DNA of 64,000 bases, taken from positions 1 through 64,000 of the forward strand of contig MGUG01000041.1 in assembly GCA_001799845.1 (NCBI GenBank). The letters run 5' to 3'. The stretch comes from Elusimicrobia bacterium GWC2_64_44. GTDB lineage: Bacteria; Elusimicrobiota; Elusimicrobia; Elusimicrobiales; UBA9959. A program made the position numbers and the translations under genes. The notes beneath the pieces are model-generated. The model worked only from the letters and a program-made list of their open reading frames with translations, was not told the origin of the DNA and did no database searches. Below, in pieces: positions 38,830 through 50,447 of this stretch. Each line of letters starts with the position of its first letter. Within the stretch, counting starts at the first letter, position 1.

Positions 38830-41403
38830 CTATCTGGCTGAGCCCGCGCGGGCCGCGGCCGCCTGCGCCGCCAGCCGGGCAGCCGCTTCGGGGGCCGCCG
38901 CGGCGGCCCGGTCGTAGGCGTCAGCGGCGCGGGCCTTCTCGCCTGCCGCCTCGAGCTCGGCGGCGTAGTTCATCAGCGCCGAAAAACTGGTCCCTCCCGC
39001 CGCGGCCGCCTCGAAGTCGGCCCGGGCCGCGGCCGCGTCGCCTGAAAGTTTCTTCAGCATGCCGCGCGCGTTGAGCAGCTCGGGCGCGCCGGGATGCTCA
39101 CGCAGGGCCCGGGCGGCGAAACCGAGGCCGTCTTGGTAAGCCCCGCAGATCTGCGCCGCCAGCAGCGCGCGCTGCCAGCCGGCCTCACCGAGGTTGCCCA
39201 GCCGGGCGGCCTCAGAGGCCAGCGCCAGCGCCGCCTCTTTTTCTCCGCGCCCGGCGTAAAGCGCCGCGCCTGCGGCCAGCGGGTAAGGCTGCCGCCGCAG
39301 GTCCTCTGCGGCGGTCTTGAGCGCCGCGGGGCTGAAGCCTTCGGTCTTCAGCAGTACCAGGGCGTAGGCGAAATTGCCGGGGGCCGCCGCGGCCAGGCGG
39401 CGCGCCGGGGCGGCGTCGCCAGGAGCCGCCAGAAAAGCTTCGGCCGCCGCCCGCAGCGCGGCGCCGTCGGCGGGGCTGCCGGTGCCGAAAGTTTCCAGGA
39501 GCTCCTCCGGACCCAGGCGCAGGTCCAGCAACAGCCCGAGCGCCCCGTCGGCGCTTCCCTCGCCGCCGCGCCGCAGCAGCGCCAGGGTCAGTTCCCGCAG
39601 GTTCAGGCCCCACTCGAATTCCGAGGCCTGCAGCTCCGGCCCGAGCCGCCGCTCCAGCGCGGCAAGTTCGGCTTTTTTCACAGTAGTGAGGCGCGGCCGG
39701 CCGGCCAGCATGACGGCCCGCAGCTTGGGCGTGAGCGGGGTCAGGCGCTCCAGTTTTTCAATAAGCTTGCTGCGCGCGGCCGGCTCCCAGTACAGCAGCG
39801 CCCCGTACAGGTCCATGTCCCACAGGGTCTTGTTCGTTTCCAGTATCTTTTCCAGGTGCTTGCGGTCCGACTCGTAGGGCATGGCCTTGATGCCGTTGCG
39901 TTCCTCCAGCCAGTGGGTCCGAGTGAGCGCGAAAGTTTTTTCGGCCTCGGCGTAATTCCCCAGCTCCAGCTCGCGCAGTGTCTTCACCAGCAGCAGCTCG
40001 TAGAGGCTTTCGCTGCCCGGGCACAGCTGCGGGGCCGCGCTCTCCAGGGCCGCCGTCAGGCAGCACAGGTCCGCGCCGCCGCCGGCAGCGCAGGCTTCGC
40101 GCAGTGCTGCGCGGCCGGCCTCGGCCAGGTCGAAGGAAAGCAGCAGCTCGCCTTTCTTTTTATGCAGCCAGGGATCGGCCGGGTGGTCTTTCAAGGCTTC
40201 TTCCACCGCTATCAGCGCGGGTTTGGCCGCGCCGGGATAACGCCACACTATGGCCAGCGCCCCGGCGGCGGGCAGCAGCAGCGCGGCGAGCAGCGGCAGG
40301 GTCACCCTGTCGCACCAGGCGGTCGCGGCGGCGGGCAGGCGCTTCTTCAGCAGTTCCCAGGCGCCGCCGGCGGCCAGCAGGGCCAGCGGGAATTTAAGCG
40401 GGTAGAAATAGCGCTCCTCTATCGAGAGCAGGCAGTGCAGTAGGACGAAATAGCCGCAGAAGAAGGCCAGGAAGCGCGCCTCCGCGCCGCGCCAGAAAAA
40501 GAAGCCAGCGGCGGACAGCAGGAAAAGCGGCCACAGCAGCAGGAAGGTCTGCACCAGCCGCTTCACTACAGCCTCGGCGTAATTCAGGGGCGATGAAAGG
40601 ATCTTCCGGAAGGCCCAGGGATACGGGCTTTCCGTGCGCGACAGCCCGGCGAAAGCCCGCGCGTCTCCCTCTATCGTGTAGATGACGCCGCTGGCGCCGG
40701 TGATGATATTGCAGGTGGAGCGCTCCTCCTCGAACAGGATCAGCCGCCCGAAGAGGGAGTGGTTGAGGCGCACCCACGGCAGCAGCAGCACCAGCGAGCA
40801 GGCCAGGAACAGCGCCGTGGCCGGCAGCCAGCGCTTCAGGCCTGGCTTGAGCGAGAAAAACTGGAAGCCAGCGGCCAGCACCGGGAAAGCGAACAGCGGC
40901 GAGCGCACCAGCAGCGTCAGCCCGGCGGCCAGGCCCGAGGCGGCCGCGAGGGCCGTTCCGCCGGAGGCCTGGCGCTGCAGCTCGAGCGAAAGGAAGACCA
41001 TCACGGAAAGGGAATAGATCACCTGCTCGGCCTCGATGGTGCCGCCGCCCAGGCCGGCCGCGAGCGCCGCCAGCGCGAACAGTGCGCCCCTGGCCCGCCC
41101 TCCGCCCCGCGCGCCGATGGCGAAGGCCGGCAGCGCTATCAGCGCGCCCGCGGCCTTGGCCAGCAGCCCCGGCTCCAGCCCCAGATGGTAGCGGGCCGCG
41201 GAGACCAGCAGGCTCAGCAGCGGCATGCTGTAGCTGACCGCCTTGCTGCGCACGGCGTGGAACAGCGACTCGCCGCGGTCGGCGTAAAACTCGAAATTCT
41301 GCACGGAATAGGCGCGCTGGCCGAAGACCAGCCAGGCGGCCGCCCCGGCGGCCAGCGCCGCCAGCGCCCAGAAGAGGAATGGCTCCCCGCGGGTTTTTTT
41401 CAT
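38830..41403 (-). CDS. Polytopic membrane protein (GT39/ArnT-like) with C-terminal TPR-like region
   Basis: MKKTRGEPFLFWALAALAAGAAAWLVFG ... multiple TM helices, then alpha-helical repeats; start at ATG 41403. Confidence 0.75.
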   Translation of the reverse strand: MKKTRGEPFLFWALAALAAGAAAWLVFGQRAYSVQNFEFYADRGESLFHAVRSKAVSYSMPLLSLLVSAARYHLGLEPGLLAKAAGALIALPAFAIGARGGGRARGALFALAALAAGLGGGTIEAEQVIYSLSVMVFLSLELQRQASGGTALAAASGLAAGLTLLVRSPLFAFPVLAAGFQFFSLKPGLKRWLPATALFLACSLVLLLPWVRLNHSLFGRLILFEEERSTCNIITGASGVIYTIEGDARAFAGLSRTESPYPWAFRKILSSPLNYAEAVVKRLVQTFLLLWPLFLLSAAGFFFWRGAEARFLAFFCGYFVLLHCLLSIEERYFYPLKFPLALLAAGGAWELLKKRLPAAATAWCDRVTLPLLAALLLPAAGALAIVWRYPGAAKPALIAVEEALKDHPADPWLHKKKGELLLSFDLAEAGRAALREACAAGGGADLCCLTAALESAAPQLCPGSESLYELLLVKTLRELELGNYAEAEKTFALTRTHWLEERNGIKAMPYESDRKHLEKILETNKTLWDMDLYGALLYWEPAARSKLIEKLERLTPLTPKLRAVMLAGRPRLTTVKKAELAALERRLGPELQASEFEWGLNLRELTLALLRRGGEGSADGALGLLLDLRLGPEELLETFGTGSPADGAALRAAAEAFLAAPGDAAPARRLAAAAPGNFAYALVLLKTEGFSPAALKTAAEDLRRQPYPLAAGAALYAGRGEKEAALALASEAARLGNLGEAGWQRALLAAQICGAYQDGLGFAARALREHPGAPELLNARGMLKKLSGDAAAARADFEAAAAGGTSFSALMNYAAELEAAGEKARAADAYDRAAAAAPEAAARLAAQAAAARAGSAR

Positions 41404-41457
41404 ATCGCGCTTTTTATTATAGTATATGGAGGCAAGACTCAGGCACGAGAGGGTTAA

Positions 41458-43554
41458 ATGGAAAGAATCACCGAACATCCAGTGCTGCAGCCGGAAGAGC
41501 GGCGGGCCATAAAATTCACTTTCGACGGCAAAACCTGCGAGGCGCTCGAGGGAGAGATGATCTCCAGCGCGCTCTACGCCAACGGCGTCAAGATCTTCAG
41601 CCGCCACCACAAGGACTCGGCGCCCCAGGGCATCTTCTGCGCCAACGGCCAGTGCGCGCAGTGCTCGGTCATAGCCGACGGGCTGACAGTGAAATCCTGC
41701 GTGACCGCGGCGCGCGAAGGCATGCGCGTGGAGACGCTGCGCGGCGAAGCCCGGCTGCCGCGCGTGGCCTGCGTGCAGGAATTCGGCCGCGTCGAGGAGC
41801 TGGATTTCGACGCGCTCATCATCGGCGCGGGCCCTTCGGGCCTGGCGGCCGCGGCCGAGCTGGGCAAGCTCGGAGTGAAGACCCTCATCATAGACGACAA
41901 GGACCGTTTCGGCGGCAAGCTGGTGCTGCAGACCCATAAATTCTTCGGCTCGGTGGAGGACTGCTACGCCGGCACGCGCGGCGTGGATATAGCCTCCAAG
42001 CTGGAGGAGCAGCTGAAGGAATACCCGTCGGTGCAGGCCTGGAAGAACGCGGTCTGCCTGGCCGTCTTCTCCGACAAAAAGGTGGGCGTGCTCCGCGGCG
42101 ACAAGTATTACCTGATCCGCCCCAAGGCCGTCATCAGCGCCACCGGCGCGCGCGAGAAATCCCTCGCTTTCCCCGGCAACACCCTGCCCGGAGTCTACGG
42201 CGCCGGCGCCTTCCAGACGCTGGTCAACCGCGACCTGGTGCGGCCGGCGAAGCGGCTCTTCATCGTCGGCGGCGGCAACGTGGGCCTGATAGCCGGCTAC
42301 CACGCGCTGCAGGCCGGCATACAGGTGGTGGGCCTGATAGAGGCCCAGGCCCGCTGCGGCGGCTACAAGGTGCACGAGGACAAGCTCAAGCGCCTCGGCG
42401 TGCCGGTCTACACCCGGCACACCATATTGCGCGCCGACGGCAAAGAAGGGCTCGAGAGCGTGACCATCGCCGCCGTGGACGAGAAGTTCTGCCCGGTGCC
42501 CGGCACCGAGAAAAAATTCGAGGCCGACACGCTGCTCATCGCCGTGGGCCTCTCCTCCGTCGACGAATTCCACGCGCAGGCCAAAGAGGCCGGCATGGAG
42601 GCCTTCGTCTGCGGCGACGCCGAGGAGATAGCCGAGGCCTCGGCCGCGATGTTCAGCGGCAAGATCACGGCGCACAAGGTGCTCAAGTCGCTCGGCGTGA
42701 TGGCCGCGCCGGTGCCGCCGTTCTGGTTCGACCGGCTGGAGGTGCTCAAGTCCCGCCCCGGCGTGACCAAGGAGCCCGCGACGAAGGACCACGACCGGAA
42801 GGTCTACCCGGTGCTGCACTGCCGGCAGGAGATCCCCTGCAACCCGTGCGTGACCGTCTGCCCGAAAAAGTCCATCAAGCTGTCGGGCGAGAGCATCATG
42901 AACACGCCGCAGTTTACCGGCGACTGCATAGGCTGCTACAAATGCCTGGTCATCTGCCCCGGCCTGGCCGTCACCATAGTGGACTACCGCAAGGACCCGG
43001 CCAACCCGTCGGTGGCGATACCCTTCGAGATAGGCCGCGGCCTGGTGAAGAAAGGCGATAAGGTCCGCCTGACGGGCTGGGAAGGCGCGGACCTCGGCGA
43101 GGCCGAGGTGCTGGACGTCAAGGACTTCAAGGCCGAGAACACCATGATAGTCATAGTGAAGGGTAACCCCGGGGTCGTGGACCGGGCCGTCTCGCTGAAG
43201 CTCTACGCCGGCGAGGCCGGTGTGAAGGCCGCGGCCGAGCTGGCCAGCTCCGAGGACGACACCATTATCTGCCGCTGCGAGCGGGTGAGCCTGGGCGAGG
43301 TGCGCCGCGCCATCCGGAGCGGCATGCGCGACCTGAACCAGCTGAAGGCCGTTACGCGCGCCGGCATGGGCGCCTGCGGCTCCAAGACCTGCTCGTCGCT
43401 GCTGCTCAACGTCTTCCGCAGCGAGGGCGTGGACCTCAAAGAGGTGACCGGCTTCACTCGCCGGCCGCTGTTCGTGGAGGCGCCGCTGGGCGTCTTCTCC
43501 GGCGTGAAATGCCAGACCGAGGCCGACGAGAAAGCCAGCTGGAGCGGATTCTAA
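41458..43554 (+). CDS. Multidomain FAD-dependent oxidoreductase alpha-type subunit (2Fe-2S, FAD/NAD, 4Fe-4S, BFD-like)
   Basis: FCANGQCAQCSVIADG; DALIIGAGPSGLAAAAELGKLGVKTLIIDD; CNPCVTVCPKKSI and CIGCYKCLVICPG; IICRCERVSLGEVRRAI...GMGACGSKTC. Confidence 0.88.
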   Translation: MERITEHPVLQPEERRAIKFTFDGKTCEALEGEMISSALYANGVKIFSRHHKDSAPQGIFCANGQCAQCSVIADGLTVKSCVTAAREGMRVETLRGEARLPRVACVQEFGRVEELDFDALIIGAGPSGLAAAAELGKLGVKTLIIDDKDRFGGKLVLQTHKFFGSVEDCYAGTRGVDIASKLEEQLKEYPSVQAWKNAVCLAVFSDKKVGVLRGDKYYLIRPKAVISATGAREKSLAFPGNTLPGVYGAGAFQTLVNRDLVRPAKRLFIVGGGNVGLIAGYHALQAGIQVVGLIEAQARCGGYKVHEDKLKRLGVPVYTRHTILRADGKEGLESVTIAAVDEKFCPVPGTEKKFEADTLLIAVGLSSVDEFHAQAKEAGMEAFVCGDAEEIAEASAAMFSGKITAHKVLKSLGVMAAPVPPFWFDRLEVLKSRPGVTKEPATKDHDRKVYPVLHCRQEIPCNPCVTVCPKKSIKLSGESIMNTPQFTGDCIGCYKCLVICPGLAVTIVDYRKDPANPSVAIPFEIGRGLVKKGDKVRLTGWEGADLGEAEVLDVKDFKAENTMIVIVKGNPGVVDRAVSLKLYAGEAGVKAAAELASSEDDTIICRCERVSLGEVRRAIRSGMRDLNQLKAVTRAGMGACGSKTCSSLLLNVFRSEGVDLKEVTGFTRRPLFVEAPLGVFSGVKCQTEADEKASWSGF

Positions 43555-43563
43555 AGAGGACAT

Positions 43564-44721
43564 ATGGCTGAAACCAAATACGACGTCATAATAATCGGGG
43601 CGGGCAGCATAGGCGTGCCGCTGGCGATGGCGCTGGCCAAGGCCGAACTGAAAACGCTGGTGCTGGACGCCGCGCCCTCTCCGGGCCAGGGCCAGAACAA
43701 GTGCGCCATCGGCGGGCTGCGCGCCACGCATTCCGACGGCTCCAAGATCAAGACCTGCCTGCGCAGCCTCGAGATCTTCTCCACCTGGAAGGAGAAGCAC
43801 GGCGACGACATAGGCTGGATAAAGGGCGGCTACCTGTTCCCCGTCTATACCGAGCGCGACGAGGCCGTGCTGCGCGACCTGCTGAAGGTGCAGAAGGGCT
43901 TCGGCCTCGACATAGACTGGATCCCCGCCGAGAAGGTGCGCGCGCTGGTGCCCGGTATCGCCGACAAGGACCTGCGCGGCGGCACCTGGTCCCCCGGCGA
44001 CGGCTCGGCCTCGCCGCTGCTGTCCATAAACGCTTTTTACCGCCGGGCCGTAAAGCTGGGCGCAGAGTTCCGCTTCAACGAGCCTGTCACCGAGATATTG
44101 AAAGAGGGCGGCGAGGTGAAGGGCGTGCGCACGGCCCGCGGCCGCTACGAGGCCAAATGGGTGGTGAACGCCGCCGGCGCCCAGGCCGCAGCGGTCTCGG
44201 ACCTGGCCGGCGTCAAGGTGCCGGTGCGCCCGGACTGCCACGAGGCCGGCATCACCGAGCCCGCCGGGCGCTTCTTCGACCCGATGGTAGTGGACATCCG
44301 CCCCGGCGACAAGTCCAAGAACTACTACTTCTACCAGAACTGGGAAGGCCAGATCGTGTTCTGCTTGACGCCGCAGCCGCCCATCTGGGGCGACGACCGG
44401 CGCTCCACCTCGGAGTTCCTGCCGGAGATCTCGCGCCGCATGGTCTCGCTGATGCCGAACCTGGCCACCCTGCGCGTGCGCCGCACCTGGCGCGGGCTGT
44501 ACCCCATGACGCCCGACGGCTTCCCGGTTGTGGATTTCCCGGCCGCGCTCAAGGGCTACGTGCTGGCCGTGGGCATGTGCGGCCAGGGCTTCATGCTCGG
44601 GCCCGGCCTGGGCGAGGCGCTGGCGGCCCACCTTGGCGGCAAGCCCTCGGCGGCCGACCGCGAGATGCTGGCCGGCTTCAAGCTGGAGCGCAGTTTCGCC
44701 GGCCAGGAGAAGCTGAAGTAA
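43564..44721 (+). CDS. DAO-family FAD-dependent amino acid oxidoreductase (beta-type subunit)
   Basis: YDVIIIGAGSIGVPLAMALAKAELKTLVLD ... WRGLYPMTPDGFPVVDF ... GMCGQGFMLGPGLGEALA. Confidence 0.88.
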   Translation: MAETKYDVIIIGAGSIGVPLAMALAKAELKTLVLDAAPSPGQGQNKCAIGGLRATHSDGSKIKTCLRSLEIFSTWKEKHGDDIGWIKGGYLFPVYTERDEAVLRDLLKVQKGFGLDIDWIPAEKVRALVPGIADKDLRGGTWSPGDGSASPLLSINAFYRRAVKLGAEFRFNEPVTEILKEGGEVKGVRTARGRYEAKWVVNAAGAQAAAVSDLAGVKVPVRPDCHEAGITEPAGRFFDPMVVDIRPGDKSKNYYFYQNWEGQIVFCLTPQPPIWGDDRRSTSEFLPEISRRMVSLMPNLATLRVRRTWRGLYPMTPDGFPVVDFPAALKGYVLAVGMCGQGFMLGPGLGEALAAHLGGKPSAADREMLAGFKLERSFAGQEKLK

Positions 44722-44736
44722 CAGGTCCGCCGGACC

Positions 44737-44770
44737 GTGGCGGCCCTCCCCCGCGGGAGGGCCGTTTTCA
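44737..44770 (+). terminator. Rho-independent terminator
   Basis: GGCCCTCCC ccgc GGGAGGGCC GTTTTC. Confidence 0.75.
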
Positions 44771-44815
44771 TTGACGGGGCCGGCGGCAAGCGGTATAATT
44801 ATCTACCGAGCGGTA
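44771..44815 (+). promoter_or_regulatory. Sigma70-type promoter with overlapping palindromic operator
   Basis: TTGACG (44771-44776) - 17 nt - TATAAT (44794-44799); palindrome TACCGAGCGGTA (44804-44815) at the expected start site. Confidence 0.7.
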
Positions 44816-44875
44816 AAATAATTGCAATAAAACGGCCGCCCCTCGCGTTATGCTTTAGAAGCGGTCTATAAAACT

Positions 44876-46135
44876 ATGGATATCTATAAAAAAATCCTCT
44901 TACTCGCGGCCCTGGCGCTGCCGGCCGTCCCGGCCGCGGCCGAGACCGGGCTCACCTGGGACGAGGCGCGCAAGCTGGCCATGCAGCATAACCCCGCGGT
45001 AAAGGCGGCCCGGGCCTCCATGGAGCAGGCGGGCGCCTCCTATCTGGCCAGCCTCAACTCCTATTTCCCCTCGGTCAGCGTGTCCCACGGCGTCAGCCGC
45101 AGCGGCGGCGACGGCCGGGACGCGTCCAACAGCTGGAGCGCCTCCATCTCGGCTTCCGAGGACCTGCTGAACTTCCGCACCGTTTCCAGCGTTAAGAGCA
45201 GCCGCATCTCCAAGGAGAAAGCCGAGGCCGACTACCTGGCCGCCTCCGCCTCCGCGCGGCAGACCCTGTCCGGGGCCTTCACGGACCTGCTGTTCGCGCA
45301 GCGCCGCGTGGACGTGCAGAAGAAGATCCTCAACATCCGCGTAGAGAACGCAAAATTGATACAGCTCAAGTACGAGAGCGGCATGGAGTCCAAGGGCAAC
45401 GCCCTCTACACGCAGGCCCTGGCCGACAACGCCGCGGTCTCCGTGAAAAGGGCCGAGCGCCAGCTCTCTTCCGCGCAGCGCGGCCTCCTGCAGGCCATCG
45501 GCCTGGAGGACGGCCGGGCCGTGCGGGCCGCCGGCGACATCGGCGTGCCGGTCTTCGAGCTGGACGAGCCCGCAGTGGCCGGCGCGCTGGACAAGTCCCC
45601 CCGCATTACCGCCGCCAGGAAGACGCTGGAGTCCGCCAAAGAGCGGACCGCCTCCGCCCGCTACTACTCCTACCCGTCGCTGCGCGCGAGCGGCTCCTAC
45701 GGCTGGAGCGGCGACCACGAATTTCCGGATTCCAAGGGCTGGTCCATGGGCCTGAGCCTGAGCCTCCCGCTCTTCTCCGGCGGGCCCACCTACTATTTCA
45801 ACAACCTTTCCGCCTTCAAGAAGGCGCAGATAGCCGCCGAGGAGAACTTCAGGGCCGAAAAGATCTCGCTGGCGGCCTCGCTGCGCTCCGGCTACGAGGA
45901 CTTCCAGAGCGCCGCCGAGACCGCCCAGGCCAACTCCGGGCTGCTGCGCGCCAACGAGGAGCGCTACAAAGAGGCCCAGATCAAGTACATGGCCGGCAAG
46001 ATCAGCTTCATCGACCTGATCAACGTAGAGCAGAATTTCGTGGATTCCGACCTGAACCAGCTGGACCTGGCCCGCACGGCCCACGGCCGCAAGGCGTCGC
46101 TGGAGCAGCTGTTGGGCGTAGGCATGGAGCGGTAA
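44876..46135 (+). CDS. TolC family outer membrane efflux protein
   Basis: Signal peptide; LTWDEARKLAMQHNPAVKAARA; coiled-coil OEP repeats; upstream of macA/macB-like genes. Confidence 0.9.
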   Translation: MDIYKKILLLAALALPAVPAAAETGLTWDEARKLAMQHNPAVKAARASMEQAGASYLASLNSYFPSVSVSHGVSRSGGDGRDASNSWSASISASEDLLNFRTVSSVKSSRISKEKAEADYLAASASARQTLSGAFTDLLFAQRRVDVQKKILNIRVENAKLIQLKYESGMESKGNALYTQALADNAAVSVKRAERQLSSAQRGLLQAIGLEDGRAVRAAGDIGVPVFELDEPAVAGALDKSPRITAARKTLESAKERTASARYYSYPSLRASGSYGWSGDHEFPDSKGWSMGLSLSLPLFSGGPTYYFNNLSAFKKAQIAAEENFRAEKISLAASLRSGYEDFQSAAETAQANSGLLRANEERYKEAQIKYMAGKISFIDLINVEQNFVDSDLNQLDLARTAHGRKASLEQLLGVGMER

Positions 46136-46145
46136 GAGGATAAAT

Positions 46146-47126
46146 ATGAAAAAACTCATCATCGTGCTCGTGATCGCGGCGCTGGCCGGCGGCGGCTGGT
46201 ACGCTTTCAAGAAGAAGGGCTCCAATAACAAGCCGCGCTACCGCCAGGCCCAGGCCGAGCTGCGCGACCTCTCGGAAGTGGTGGACACCACCGGCGTAGT
46301 GGAGCCCGAGAACCGGGTGGAGATCCAGCCCTCCTCCTCGGGGCGCATAGAGGAGATCCTAGTTGAGGAAGGCGAGAGGATAAAGGCCGGCGAGGTGCTG
46401 GCGCTGATGAGCTCCTCCGACCGCGTGGCCATCCTCGACGCCGCGCGCGCCTCGGGCGAGGACCAGTACGCGCAGTGGAAGGAGACCTACAAGCCCATCA
46501 AGGTCATCTCCCCGATAGACGGCACGCTGATCCTCAAGAACGTGGTGCAGGGCCAGACCGTCGGCGCGAGCACCGTGCTGTTCGCCATCTCCGACAAGCT
46601 CATAGTTTCCGCCAGCCTCGACGAGTCGGACATCGGCCGCGTGAAGAAAGGCCAGGCCGCCACTATAGTGCTGGACTCCTACCCGGACAAGAAGGTGCGC
46701 GGCGCCATCTTCAAGATACTGGACGAGGGCACCACCAAGAACAACGTGGTCACCTATACCGTCAAGATACGCCCGGACCGCGTGCCGGAGTTCTTCCGGT
46801 CCCAGATGACCGCCAATATCAAGATCAAGATCTCCGAGCGCAAGGACGTGCTGCTCATTCCCGCCGCCGCCGTGGTGACTGACCCGCAGGGGCAGACCGC
46901 CGTCATCAAAGAAGTGAAGGACGGCGCTCCTGTCTACGCCCGCGTGGAAACGGGCCAGAACGAGGGCGACGAGGTGGAGATAACCTCCGGCCTCGAAGCG
47001 GGCGAGACGGTGTTCTACCGGGCGGGCGGCTACGCTCCGCAGGTGGACTCCGCCGGCAAGAACCCGCTGATGCCGACGCGGCCCGGCATGAACCGGCAGC
47101 AGCAGCGCGCCGTGCGCGGGCGCTAG
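46146..47126 (+). CDS. MacA/HlyD-type periplasmic adaptor subunit
   Basis: VVDTTGVVEPENRVEIQPSSSGRIEEILVEEGERIKAGEVLA ... SPIDGTLILKNVVQGQTV. Confidence 0.9.
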   Translation: MKKLIIVLVIAALAGGGWYAFKKKGSNNKPRYRQAQAELRDLSEVVDTTGVVEPENRVEIQPSSSGRIEEILVEEGERIKAGEVLALMSSSDRVAILDAARASGEDQYAQWKETYKPIKVISPIDGTLILKNVVQGQTVGASTVLFAISDKLIVSASLDESDIGRVKKGQAATIVLDSYPDKKVRGAIFKILDEGTTKNNVVTYTVKIRPDRVPEFFRSQMTANIKIKISERKDVLLIPAAAVVTDPQGQTAVIKEVKDGAPVYARVETGQNEGDEVEITSGLEAGETVFYRAGGYAPQVDSAGKNPLMPTRPGMNRQQQRAVRGR

Positions 47127-47172
47127 ATCCGGAGGCGATTTCCCCGCGGCCGCCGCGAGGGGTGTGACAATT

Positions 47173-49122
<1,950 letters not shown>

Positions 49123-49195
49123 CGCTTAATTTGATATATTATGTGGACCGCGGGCGAGGGCCCGCGTTCTTATCACAGGTTTGCTGGAGGCACAC

Positions 49196-49597
49196 ATGGT
49201 CAGCGTTCAAGTTAAATGTCCCCATTGCGGGAAGTCCCTGATGAATTCCGCCAAGAAACTCGAAGGCGCCCCTTCGATAGAGGTCAACCTGACCTACGCG
49301 GGCAAGCACGCCCCCCTTTACCTCAGCTCCCTTTACGGCAGCTACAAGGTCGAGACAGAGCTCAACATGCCCGTCGGCAAAGTGGCCGGTTTCCGCTGCC
49401 CCCACTGCAAGGCCGACCTGAAGAGCACCCGCAAGTGCGACGCCTGCTCCTCCCAGATGATAGCTTTCGAGCTGAAGGCCGGCGGCCAGGTGCAGATCTG
49501 CTCGCGCCGCGGCTGCAAGAAGCATGTGCTGGAGTTCCAGGACCCCGCCGGCGAGCTGCAGGCTTTCTACAAGTCCTACCTGAAAGCGCTTAAGTAA
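49196..49597 (+). CDS. Small zinc-ribbon hypothetical protein
   Basis: CPHCGKSLMNSAKKLEG, CPHCKADLKSTRKCDACS; ATG preceded by gctggaggcacac. Confidence 0.8.
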   Translation: MVSVQVKCPHCGKSLMNSAKKLEGAPSIEVNLTYAGKHAPLYLSSLYGSYKVETELNMPVGKVAGFRCPHCKADLKSTRKCDACSSQMIAFELKAGGQVQICSRRGCKKHVLEFQDPAGELQAFYKSYLKALK

Positions 49598-49612
49598 GCG
49601 CGGGCTGGCTGG

Positions 49613-49652
49613 CGCGAAACGCGGGGAGGACGGCTCGCCGCGTTTCGCGTTT
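49613..49652 (+). terminator. Rho-independent terminator
   Basis: GCGAAACGCG ... CGCGTTTCGC GTTTT. Confidence 0.75.
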
Positions 49653-49658
49653 TAACTT

Positions 49659-50447
49659 ATGCCGGACATCGAACATAAAAGTTTTTTCAGTACGCACAAG
49701 GTATTGGCCTTCGTGCCCCTGCTGCTTATGGGCGCCGGCGTCTGGTACTACATCCAGGGCCGGATGCCGGACCACAAGCAGGAAGCTCCCGTGCCGGCCG
49801 ACGCGCCCATCTTCGGCGCTGCGCAGTCCAAGCCCGCCGCCGTCGCCGCCGCCGCCGTTAAGCCCGACGACATTTCCACCCTGGGCGCCGCCGCCGCCCG
49901 CCTGCCCGATGTTTACGACCCGAAGGCCGGCCTCGACATACAGGGGCCGCCCGAGTTCAAGAGCCAGGTCACCCACGCGCTGAAGCTGGTCTGGCAGGCC
50001 GACCGCCCCACCTTCCTGTTCATCCGCACCAATCTCGCCGTGATCCGCAACGAGATGCTGACCGGCTTCTACCTCGAGAACGGCCGCAGCGTGGCCGCCC
50101 TATCCAAGGACCACGCCTTCCGCTCGCTGACCTGGTGCGCCGGCGTCATCGCCCACCAGGCCTGGCACGCGGCCTACACCCAGGGCAAGAAGCGGCGCAA
50201 AGCCGCCGGCACCGCCCCGCCGCCCCCGCCCGGCGAGAAGAGCGAGCGGCCGGTGGAAGCCAACCCTATGGTTTTCGACTACAGCGGCATGGCCGCCATA
50301 CTCTACGTGGAGGACAAGGCCTCCGCCTTCCAGCTCGACGTGCTGAAGAAGGTCGGCGCCCCGGCCCGGGAAACCGGCCCGCTGTTCCGCCGCGCCCCGC
50401 GCGACTTCCACCTGTCGCACGACGGCAACTACGCCATAAACCCGTGA
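49659..50447 (+). CDS. Membrane-anchored hypothetical protein
   Basis: Single N-terminal TM (VLAFVPLLLMGAGVWYYI), 262 aa, overlaps the downstream dus start (GTGA). Confidence 0.75.
   Translation: MPDIEHKSFFSTHKVLAFVPLLLMGAGVWYYIQGRMPDHKQEAPVPADAPIFGAAQSKPAAVAAAAVKPDDISTLGAAAARLPDVYDPKAGLDIQGPPEFKSQVTHALKLVWQADRPTFLFIRTNLAVIRNEMLTGFYLENGRSVAALSKDHAFRSLTWCAGVIAHQAWHAAYTQGKKRRKAAGTAPPPPPGEKSERPVEANPMVFDYSGMAAILYVEDKASAFQLDVLKKVGAPARETGPLFRRAPRDFHLSHDGNYAINP

Noticed and set aside
38830-44631. 1933-aa minus-strand ORF
   Set aside because: Only the last 857 codons (from ATG 41403) encode a plausible protein; the rest is antisense read-through of the two flavoprotein genes, with Arg/His/Val-rich low-quality composition caused by high GC
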